Translations under genes and position numbers: made by a program
Source: an uncultured Geobacter sp.
Lineage (GTDB): Bacteria; Desulfobacterota; Desulfuromonadia; Geobacterales; Geobacteraceae
NCBI GenBank assembly: GCA_937886325.1
Contig: CALABV010000146.1
Span: 1 to 14,267, forward strand
Direction: 5' to 3'
DNA length: 14,267 nucleotides
Notes under the pieces: model-generated
Databases searched by the model: none
The model's input: only the letters and a program-made list of their open reading frames with translations
What the model was told of the DNA's origin: nothing
Part shown: positions 1 to 5,678 of the stretch, in pieces
How positions within the stretch are numbered: the first letter of the stretch is position 1
How the letters are laid out: each line of letters begins with the position of its first letter

Positions 1-80
1 CGGAGCAAGAAGCCCGGTGGCTGAGCGGAGCAAGAAGCCCGGTGGCTGAGCGGAGCAAGAAGCCCGGTGGCTGAGCGGAG
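1..80. repeat. 25-bp tandem repeat array, three exact copies plus a degenerate fourth
   Basis: Three identical 25-bp units occupy 1-25, 26-50 and 51-75. A fourth begins at 76 and diverges after its first five bases. Each unit contains GGCT and AGCC about a dozen bases apart, so every copy can form a short hairpin. The last junction reads CTGAGCGGAGTCGAAG, a short element that I recall as dispersed in many bacterial genomes, including Geobacter. In the perfect copies the TC of that element is replaced by CAA. The array starts at base 1, so its true length is unknown. It lies downstream of the minus-strand oxidoreductase gene and has no evident coding role. Confidence 0.85.
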
Positions 81-117
81 TCGAAGCCAGCCTCTCTCTC
101 AGAATGAATTAAAGTCC

Positions 118-148
118 GTTAAAAATAACAGATTTCCCATTATTTAAC
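118..148 (-). terminator. weak AT-rich inverted repeat downstream of the oxidoreductase gene
   Basis: GTTAAA at 118-123 can pair with TTTAAC at 143-148, around 20 bases past the minus-strand stop codon. The stem is only six A/T-rich pairs and the loop is long. It is at best a weak transcription end for the gene at 169-2040. Confidence 0.2.
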
Positions 149-168
149 CAGCTATTTGAGGTGAGTTG

Positions 169-2040
169 TCAGAAGAATTCCCGCAGGCTCTCGTCGATCC
201 CCTTGAGGGTCTCGTACCAGAAATCCCGCGCCGCCTCGCTCCGGTCCCGGTCGAATTTCTCCAGCCAGATCGAGAGCTCCGGGTGCGGATCGTTGTCGAC
301 GTCCTTCTTCCGTTTCAGGAAGGTATGCAGATAGTCGATGTTCCGCTCCGACTCCCAGAAGATGGGAGAGTTGCGGCTGTTGATGCGGCTTGCCAGGACG
401 TGGATGCCGCGAAGGAAGCGGTCCTTGCAGTTGTGCAGGGAGTCCATGACCTCGGGGAGCAGTTCCTCCGCCCATCCCCGGTGGAAGCGGCAGATGCCCA
501 GGTTGTCGAGAATGAGTTCCTTCTTCATGCGATCCGCGCACATCCTTCCCAGGGTGCGGGGCGGGATGAAATCGAAGCTGTAGATCATGTAGTACTTCCC
601 CATGATGGCCATGGGAACCAGCGCGCCGGACACCCAGTACTGGTTGGGGACCATCCAGCCCCTCCGGCTGAAGGCGATGTGGACCAGGCGGTCATGGAGC
701 GCCATCCCCTTCTCCCTGGAATGGATCCGGCTCCACTTGCGCACCCCCTCCCTGAAGTCGAGGATGCCCCGCCGCTCCAGGATGGCGTCGATCAGTTCGC
801 AACCCAGCTCGGCGTTGTGCATGGAGTCGTTGACGACGTCGAAATCCGCCGCATCCCACCGCGGGAGCCTGGCGACCCCCAGCTCTTCGCGGCTCAGCAG
901 GCCTTCGTCCAGGAGATCCATGAGCCAGGCCAGCACCCCGCCACCCGAGATGGCGTCGAAGCCCATGGCGTCGCTGTGATGGTTGAGCCTTTCCGCGGCC
1001 CGCTGGTCGAAGATACCGCACAGGGGGCCCATGGTCTGGTAGGGCTCGTAGTCCTTCTTGTAGATATCCTTCATCTTTTTGCACACCGCCATGCACGGCT
1101 CGCCGCAGGTGGCCTGCTGTTTTGCGGCGATGGTCTCTTCGTTGAACTGCTTCAGGTAGTGGTCAACCACGAAGTTCCGGTACAGGGCCGTTCGCTCCTC
1201 TTCGGAGTGGTAGATGGTGCGGTAGTTGAATGCCAGAACCCTCCCCCCCATGGTGGCGTAGTTCACGCCGAACGTGCCGCCGGTTTGCAGCTTTTCGTCG
1301 TAGCGGTACTTACGGGTCGCTTCCAGGTCCTTTTCCACCAGCCGCAGATTGTACTTGTCCCTGAACCACTGGTCGGCCACCAGGTTATCGCGGAAGTCCT
1401 CGTGCACCACCGTTCCGCCGTAGATGATCGCCACGATGCCGTGGTTCCGGACCATGGCGCTTCCGAAACCGCCGCGGCCGGCCCAGGTGTCCACGTGGCT
1501 GATCTTCCCCCGGCTGATAGGGACCGACATGATGCCTCCCATGTCGGTATGCAGGGCAGCCGGGCCGGTGACCAGGATGCGCGGGTCCTTCTCGTAGCGG
1601 GACCCGAACATGCCGTAGACCGTGTCCGTGAGGGAATAGACCCCGGTCCGCCCCGATTTCCAGACCGTCTCCACATCCAGGGGGACCACTTCCACCTCGA
1701 TCTCCTCACCGTGCCGGCGGTTGAGGTAGAGGACCGACGGCACGGCCGCCTTGCCCGCCAGGCTGAGCATGTTGATCCCCAGGTTGTCGAACACGAGCCC
1801 CGCCCCGCCCATGGAGCTGATGTAGTACCCCTGCCAGCAGGGGGAAAAACCGGTTACCACCAGGCGGTTCGAGCCCGGAAAGATGGAACCGGCGAAAATG
1901 CCGACCCCGAAGTTGAGGGTCCCATACTCCTCGGTCAGATGGATGCCCAGGTCTGCCGGCCCGAAATAGCGATCAAGGCCGTACTTCCTGGTTTTGTAGA
2001 ATCCGGTTGCCGGGTCGACCAGAAGAACCCTCTGATACAT
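169..2040 (-). CDS. aor: aldehyde:ferredoxin oxidoreductase (AOR) family tungsten-bis-pterin enzyme
   Basis: A 623-residue protein, the usual AOR length. The family oxidises aldehydes to acids, or works in reverse, in the cytoplasm of anaerobes, passing electrons to ferredoxin through one 4Fe-4S cluster beside a tungstopterin. Visible features are a cysteine triplet C312-x3-C316-x3-C320, a Glu at 332 placed like the family's active-site Glu, a D362-A-I-S stretch, and a late D-x-x-G-x-C motif ending at C517, which should be the fourth cluster ligand. The start at 2040 is chosen because GGAAGGGG lies seven bases upstream and homology-like sequence (MYQRVLLVDPATG) begins there; the open frame runs on upstream without a better site. 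The triplet spacing is unusual (Pyrococcus AOR has C-x2-C-x3-C). No ferredoxin-like subunit or pterin gene adjoins, so substrate and subfamily are undetermined. Confidence 0.9.
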   Translation of the reverse strand: MYQRVLLVDPATGFYKTRKYGLDRYFGPADLGIHLTEEYGTLNFGVGIFAGSIFPGSNRLVVTGFSPCWQGYYISSMGGAGLVFDNLGINMLSLAGKAAVPSVLYLNRRHGEEIEVEVVPLDVETVWKSGRTGVYSLTDTVYGMFGSRYEKDPRILVTGPAALHTDMGGIMSVPISRGKISHVDTWAGRGGFGSAMVRNHGIVAIIYGGTVVHEDFRDNLVADQWFRDKYNLRLVEKDLEATRKYRYDEKLQTGGTFGVNYATMGGRVLAFNYRTIYHSEEERTALYRNFVVDHYLKQFNEETIAAKQQATCGEPCMAVCKKMKDIYKKDYEPYQTMGPLCGIFDQRAAERLNHHSDAMGFDAISGGGVLAWLMDLLDEGLLSREELGVARLPRWDAADFDVVNDSMHNAELGCELIDAILERRGILDFREGVRKWSRIHSREKGMALHDRLVHIAFSRRGWMVPNQYWVSGALVPMAIMGKYYMIYSFDFIPPRTLGRMCADRMKKELILDNLGICRFHRGWAEELLPEVMDSLHNCKDRFLRGIHVLASRINSRNSPIFWESERNIDYLHTFLKRKKDVDNDPHPELSIWLEKFDRDRSEAARDFWYETLKGIDESLREFF

Positions 2041-2250
2041 GCCAATTCCCCTTCCGAAATAGTTTCCGTTACCTTTGCGGAACACCGTGCCGCAGGGAGA
2101 CCGCCCGGTCATCAATTCTATCTCGGTTATCCCCCTTTGTGATACAGGGGAATTTCGAAAATAGTCGGGTATACTCCTCTTGTAGATCGACGCGCCCCTT
2201 TTCCCGTATTGTCCGTGATCGGCATGTCCAAGGGGGTGGGAGAAAAAACC
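2041..2250. promoter_or_regulatory. divergent control region between oxidoreductase and ion channel
   Basis: This 210-bp gap must hold the start signals of both neighbours. On the plus strand TATACT at 2169-2174 is a good -10 hexamer for the channel gene, but no matching -35 lies 16-18 bases upstream. CCCCT at 2132-2136 and AGGGG at 2146-2150 form a small inverted repeat just upstream of it, which might be an operator. No convincing promoter was found for the oxidoreductase on the minus strand. Confidence 0.3.
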
Positions 2251-2964
2251 ATGGAACACTACGAAACCAGAAAAGCAGGGCTGCTGCGCAGTTTCCCCTG
2301 GAAACCGATTCGGTTCATCCAGCTTTTCCTCTTCATCATCGTGGTCATGCTTCTTTCTCCCGTCCTGCACAAGACGCCGTTTCTGACCGCCCTTCTGTCC
2401 ATTTTCTTCCTCAACCTCCTGATAGTAACCCTTTCCTTTGCCGGTTTTGATGTCAGGCGACGCTGGCCCCTGATCCTCCTGTGGTTTCTGGGAATCCTGC
2501 TGGATATGGCGGCCGTGAGGACCACCGTCCATTCGTATGCGACCATGCTGGAAGCGTCAGCGGACCTTGATAATGCCGTGATCGTCGTAATCTGCGTGGT
2601 CATGATCCTCCGGTATGTGCTGACGAGCCATGAAGTAACCGTCGACACCGTCTTCGGAGCCATTGTCGCGTACTTTTTGATTGCTCTCACTTTTTCTTCC
2701 CTCTACCAGGCACTGGCGGTCATCGAGCCGAACAGTTTTGCACTGCCGGTCAGTGCGGATACGGGAGGCGGGTATTCCCGGCAAAGTGCACTGAGTTATT
2801 TCAGCTTCGTCACCATCGCCACACTTGGGTACGGCGACATCGTTCCCAGGCATCCGGTTGCCCAGATGCTGTCGATACTGGAGGCGGTGACGGGACAGTT
2901 CTATATGGCCGTGGTGGTGGCATGGCTGGTAAGCAACCTCGTTATCGGCAGAAAGGGGCGTTGA
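2251..2964 (+). CDS. potassium-channel-like protein with TLGYGD selectivity filter
   Basis: A 237-residue inner-membrane protein of the two-pore-helix ion channel type (Ion_trans_2). The signature T191-L-G-Y-G-D196 is a textbook K+ selectivity filter. It sits between two hydrophobic segments at about 125-150 and 200-230. Four further hydrophobic segments precede them at about 16-33, 37-60, 65-85 and 100-118, giving a six-segment layout. The fourth lacks regularly spaced arginines, so classical voltage sensing is unlikely. There is no C-terminal RCK/TrkA-N or cyclic-nucleotide domain. The start at 2251 is preferred over upstream ATG 2224 and TTG 2209 because a GGTGGGAG ribosome site lies about eight bases before it. 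The gene is divergent from the oxidoreductase and convergent with the M23-like gene. Confidence 0.85.
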   Translation: MEHYETRKAGLLRSFPWKPIRFIQLFLFIIVVMLLSPVLHKTPFLTALLSIFFLNLLIVTLSFAGFDVRRRWPLILLWFLGILLDMAAVRTTVHSYATMLEASADLDNAVIVVICVVMILRYVLTSHEVTVDTVFGAIVAYFLIALTFSSLYQALAVIEPNSFALPVSADTGGGYSRQSALSYFSFVTIATLGYGDIVPRHPVAQMLSILEAVTGQFYMAVVVAWLVSNLVIGRKGR

Positions 2965-3031
2965 AACGTCATTCTTCCAAGCGGCTGTTTTTTGCGTACA
3001 TCCCCCCCTGAAACACCCCTCCGTCCCCTTC

Positions 3032-3535
3032 CTATCTCCTGGCGCTCGTGTAGTCAGGGCGGTCGCGCTCGAACCTAGGTCCGGCGTCATCTTCCTTCGG
3101 GAGATTGGTTCGCCACACGTTCAGATAGGGGGTGGGATCGATTTCCTTTCCCTTGACGTAGCGCCCCTTGTAGACCTGGATATGCAGCATGGATCCGGTG
3201 CCCGTACGCGCCACGGCCGCAATCTTTTCTCCCTGGAGAACGCTATCACCGGTCACCTTTGCGCCCTCCAGCTGAATCTCGCCGTAGAGAACGGTCACCG
3301 GCCCATGTTTCACGACGATTGCGTGAGACGGTGGATTGTATTGCCAGGCAAAAAGAAACGGCCCATCCACGACGATACCATCGGCAACGGCGAAGACCGG
3401 CGTCCCGACCTCGGCCATCAGGTCGACTCCCTTGTGAAGGTGAGTCTCCTTCTTGCTCTTGCGGAGAGCGTGGTACCCCCGGCCGACTACCGTGTAATTG
3501 GGCACGAACGTCAACGGAAATGAAAACCCGGCCAT
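3032..3535 (-). CDS. M23/LytM-fold protein lacking the catalytic histidines
   Basis: A 167-residue protein with the M23 peptidase fold: H34-K-G-V-D38 followed by a G-T-P-V-x-A-x-A-D-G stretch, a V-V-K-H-G strand near 74-78, and a closing strand G-S-M116-L-H118-I-Q. In active M23 endopeptidases, which cut peptidoglycan cross-bridges, zinc is held by the H and D of HxxxD and by the second H of HxH; those positions (H34, D38, H118) are kept. The first H of HxH is Met116, and the His of the usual Y-x-H-L is lost (Y84-G-E86-I). Both catalytic histidines therefore seem absent, as in non-enzymatic M23 relatives. There is no signal peptide, so periplasmic action is doubtful. The start is supported by GGGGAGGA about six bases upstream. 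No partner gene adjoins. Confidence 0.8.
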   Translation of the reverse strand: MAGFSFPLTFVPNYTVVGRGYHALRKSKKETHLHKGVDLMAEVGTPVFAVADGIVVDGPFLFAWQYNPPSHAIVVKHGPVTVLYGEIQLEGAKVTGDSVLQGEKIAAVARTGTGSMLHIQVYKGRYVKGKEIDPTPYLNVWRTNLPKEDDAGPRFERDRPDYTSARR

Positions 3536-3552
3536 CGTAGATCCTCCCCGTC

Positions 3553-3569
3553 GCCCGCTTGGAGCGGGC
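3553..3569 (-). promoter_or_regulatory. GC-rich hairpin in the leader of the M23-like gene
   Basis: GCCCGCT at 3553-3559 pairs perfectly with AGCGGGC at 3563-3569 around a three-base loop, just upstream of the ribosome site of the minus-strand gene. No T-run follows on the minus strand, so it is more likely a leader structure than a terminator. Confidence 0.3.
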
Positions 3570-3626
3570 CCGGCACAGTTTTGCCGTCACCACTCTCTTT
3601 ACTTTTTCAGGAGGTTTCGTACACAC

Positions 3627-3635
3627 ATTGTATCA
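3627..3635 (-). promoter_or_regulatory. candidate extended -10 promoter for the M23-like gene
   Basis: On the minus strand these bases read TGATACAAT, that is TG-N-TACAAT, a good extended -10 element. It lies about 90 bases upstream of the start at 3535. No -35 hexamer is evident at the normal distance, which extended -10 promoters tolerate. Confidence 0.35.
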
Positions 3636-3930
3636 CACAGTGGCGGATGCGCTTACCGATCGTCACATCCTTTCCGGAGCAGGATTCTTGTCGAAATAAA
3701 GTATTTACGAGATAGTCTTGTCCGTCTACTGTACGGCGCAGGCACAACCGAAATCCTCCCATTGATATACCGTATCGCTGGGAAAGTCTTTGGAAACGTG
3801 AAATAGACAGTGGGTACTTTACAGGCACATCGAAAATGATTGAACGAAAGGGGGATCGCGACACAAATCATCGTACAGGCAGGGATTGAACCAGGCTCAC
3901 ACAGAAAAACAATAAGAAAAGGAGAATGGT

Positions 3931-4317
3931 ATGCAATTCATGTTCGGCATTCCGAGTTTTGTTCACTTTGGAGAAGGTGTTTCACAGAAACTGGGTGAAA
4001 CGGCTGCGGGTATGGGAGCAAAGAAGGCCTTCGTGGTGTACGACAAGGGAGTAAAGGCGGCGGGCATCGTGGATGGCCTGATCGCATCCCTGAAAGCCGC
4101 CGGCGTCGAGGCGGTCGAATATGACGGCGTGCTCCCCAATCCTCCCGATACCCAGGTCGAAGAGGTCGCGGCCATCGCCCGCTCCGCCGGCATCAATACG
4201 GTGAAGGCGCCCGGCAAGCCCCTGATTGCCATCCCTACCACCGCCGGCACAGCCAGTGAAGTCACCGCGTTCGGCATCGTTACCGACACGGTCCGCAAGA
4301 AAGAAAAAGCCTACTGA
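3931..4317 (+). pseudogene. remnant of an iron-containing alcohol dehydrogenase, internally deleted and truncated
   Basis: The N-terminal 89 residues match group III (Fe-dependent) alcohol dehydrogenases, which are normally about 385 residues: F-G-E-G near 13-16, then the NPPD stretch at 70-73. After S85-A-G-I-N89 the sequence jumps to TVKAPGKPL and IPTTAGTASEV (101-111). In intact relatives a cofactor loop with the GGGSxxD motif, roughly 35-40 residues, lies between these blocks. The reading frame is kept across the junction (near 4189-4197). The protein then ends at residue 128 after a few unrelated residues, so the iron-binding Asp and His ligands and the whole helical C-terminal domain are missing. 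A good ribosome site (AAGGAG, about six bases upstream) remains, so a fragment could still be made, but it cannot be an active dehydrogenase. Confidence 0.85.
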
Positions 4318-4337
4318 CCGTGAAATGACGACACCGG

Positions 4338-4361
4338 GGGAGCGGGCTTCCGTCTGCTCCC
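4338..4361 (+). terminator. hairpin just downstream of the dehydrogenase remnant
   Basis: GGGAGC at 4338-4343 pairs with GCTCCC at 4356-4361 around a 12-base loop, about 20 bases after the stop codon of the remnant. Only a short TT follows, so it is not a strong intrinsic terminator. Confidence 0.3.
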
Positions 4362-4465
4362 TTCCGGCAGGTAGAGGAGGGATGTGACCCCGCGGCCGAA
4401 CAGTCCGGGGCGCATGCCCGGCATGGCAGAGGGGAGATGTGCCACACCTTGTTTGGGAAGGTTCA

Positions 4466-4606
4466 ATGCCTTGCGGAACCGCGGTTGATTATGCGACGGG
4501 ATTCAACACCTACGAAGAAGCCGGGATCAAGTTTTTATGTTGCAATCCGCCCCAAAATTGTGGATATGATGCATTGCCGCAAAAATTCCTCCGGTTGCTT
4601 CAGTGA
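4466..4606 (+). CDS. possible 46-residue cysteine-containing small protein or gene fragment
   Basis: A short open frame starting MPCGTAVDYATG and ending with a C-C-N-P-P-Q-N-C cluster and a leucine-rich tail. I do not recognise it. In its favour, the composition is protein-like (balanced charges, clustered cysteines). A GGGAAGG stretch lies four bases before the ATG, which is close for a ribosome site. Against it, the frame stays open upstream to 4388 without a better start, and the position beside a deletion-scarred gene suggests a piece of a lost gene. It could equally be chance. Confidence 0.25.
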   Translation: MPCGTAVDYATGFNTYEEAGIKFLCCNPPQNCGYDALPQKFLRLLQ

Positions 4607-4728
4607 GGTACACGGACGGAATGCATCGGCGCCCGGCGTCATCCCGGGCCGATTCCGGTGGCGGAAGCGGGCAGCCTGCGGCTCAATGGCTCTGGAGAAT
4701 CGTTCACGCCACGCCGCACGAGGTAGAA

Positions 4729-5280
4729 ATGGAGCATAAACGATACGCGCAATCACACCACGAGCCTCGCAACGCCTTCATCCGATTGGGTTGCGGATTG
4801 ATGTGCCTGATGGCCTTCCTATGCCTGAGTTTGTTTCCCTCCGCTGTCGATGCCGCGGAAAAGCCCCCTGAATCAAGCCTGGTTACATTGATCTTCAGCC
4901 CGTATGTTGTCCACTACGAGCGGGACGCCGAGCACAATTCGTATCCCTGGTTCGTTGCGCTGGAATGGGAGTCCGCGTCCCGGTGGGAGCTCGGCGGCGC
5001 CTTTTTCAAAAACTCGTTCCATCAGCCGTGCGGCTATCTCTACGGCGGGAAACGATGGATCTACGGCTCCCCGGAACAGCACATGTTTTTCAAGATTACC
5101 GCGGGAGCCATCATCGGCTACTTTGAACCCTACGAGAACAAGCTCCCCGTCAACGACAACGGCATCGGACTCGGGATTATTCCGGCCATCGGTTACAAGT
5201 ACAAGAGGGCAAGCACCCAGTTCGTGGTGCTTGGAACGTCCGGGTTCATGATCACCCTCGGCTACGATATCTGGAAGTAG
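4729..5280 (+). CDS. PagP-like small outer-membrane beta-barrel protein
   Basis: A 183-residue exported protein. A hydrophobic segment at about 19-42 ends in V-D-A-A, a plausible signal peptidase site. The mature part (about 140 residues) alternates aromatic and polar residues like an eight-stranded barrel. Its order of features recalls the lipid A palmitoyltransferase PagP: an early His (V-V-H62-Y), then F-K-N95-S96-F, then a G-Y-x-Y-G-G-K-x-W stretch, then an I-P-x-x-x-x-G-x-G strand. In PagP the catalytic set is His, Asp and Ser, with Asp-Ser adjacent; here the pair is Asn-Ser. The resemblance is by eye, so the enzymatic role is inference. The start at 4729 has GAGGT five bases upstream; ATG 4801 is an alternative with no ribosome site. 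It is isolated: the broken dehydrogenase lies upstream and a convergent barrel gene downstream. Confidence 0.7.
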   Translation: MEHKRYAQSHHEPRNAFIRLGCGLMCLMAFLCLSLFPSAVDAAEKPPESSLVTLIFSPYVVHYERDAEHNSYPWFVALEWESASRWELGGAFFKNSFHQPCGYLYGGKRWIYGSPEQHMFFKITAGAIIGYFEPYENKLPVNDNGIGLGIIPAIGYKYKRASTQFVVLGTSGFMITLGYDIWK

Positions 5281-5678
5281 GCCCGCTACCGTGACCGAAC
5301 AGCGGGAGGGCCGAATGGCCGATTCGACGATCCCGCCTCGTTTCCATACAACCGCCAGGCCGTTCCCTCCTGTTGTGAGAAGGATCTTCCCGCTTCAAAC
5401 CGCTCCCTGCTATCATCTTGATGGTACCGAAAATGTCATCACACGACTGCCGAGGGTTTTTGTGAGTTTTTCCGCGGCCTGGTTTCCTCGCCGGGATCCC
5501 GTCTTTTTACACAATTTCTTCAACGTTGTCCCATGTCAAGACCTTACCCCTTCCAACGGCCCCTTTTGGAGCGCGTTTTTTCTCCATAACCAGCCGCTCT
5601 TAGAGTTTTCTTTGATTCTTTACTTCCGCCACTCTTGTGTGCCCGAGCGGAAAGGCGCCTGCTTCAGCTTCACGGCCA
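5281..5678. other. gene-free stretch between convergent barrel genes
   Basis: About 400 bp separating two genes that point at each other. Beyond the candidate terminator at its left end it is T-rich on the plus strand, with several T-runs (around 5457-5475, 5503-5510 and 5575-5582). One frame is open across most of it but lacks a ribosome site and reads as low-quality, Pro/Phe-rich sequence. A GCCCGAGCGG string near 5641 resembles a tRNA D-arm, but no acceptor or T-arm pairing follows. Nothing further is supported. Confidence 0.5.
5302..5336 (+). terminator. candidate terminator of the PagP-like gene
   Basis: GCGGGA at 5302-5307 pairs with TCCCGC at 5331-5336, and a nested GGCC-GAAT-GGCC hairpin (5309-5320) lies inside the loop. 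It starts about 20 bases after the stop codon of the PagP-like gene. Only a short T-run follows (CTCGTTT). Confidence 0.35.

Larger units (their letters stand above)
3536..3930. other. gene-free stretch between the M23-like gene and the dehydrogenase remnant
   Basis: About 395 bp with lower GC than the surrounding genes. Apart from the leader hairpin and candidate promoter listed separately, no coding sequence, tRNA or repeat is supported. The short open frames here have no ribosome sites and no protein-like composition. The right end carries the AAGGAG ribosome site of the dehydrogenase remnant. Confidence 0.5.
4318..4728. other. gene-poor stretch downstream of the dehydrogenase remnant
   Basis: About 410 bp between the broken dehydrogenase and the PagP-like gene. 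It contains the weak hairpin and the possible 46-codon ORF listed separately. No sequence resembling the missing C-terminal two thirds of the dehydrogenase was found in any plus-strand frame, so that part was removed rather than frameshifted. Nothing else is supported. Confidence 0.5.

Noticed and set aside
2076..2096. Possible sigma-54 promoter for the oxidoreductase on the minus strand (GGCACGG...CCGC)
   Set aside because: The spacing between GG and GC is eleven, not ten.
166..2142. A 658-codon open frame on the plus strand opposite the oxidoreductase
   Set aside because: It is a shadow of high-GC coding on the minus strand. Its translation is rich in Val, His, Pro and Asp runs with no domain, while the minus strand shows clear AOR motifs.
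2041..2532. N-terminal extension of the oxidoreductase frame up to 2532
   Set aside because: The extension is Lys/Glu/Asp-rich noise overlapping the divergent channel gene. The start at 2040 has a proper ribosome site and begins the family-like sequence.
3569..3583. Possible sigma-54 promoter (GGCAC...TTTTGC)
   Set aside because: The GG and GC elements are separated by nine bases instead of ten, and no suitably placed gene follows.
3607..3871. Two short minus-strand frames upstream of the dehydrogenase remnant
   Set aside because: They lack ribosome sites and family features, and overlap each other in the low-GC gap.
4382..4490. Short frame starting GTG near 4384 after AGGAGGG
   Set aside because: The spacing to the ribosome-like sequence is only two or three bases, and the peptide is a 34-residue Pro/Arg-rich string with no family resemblance.
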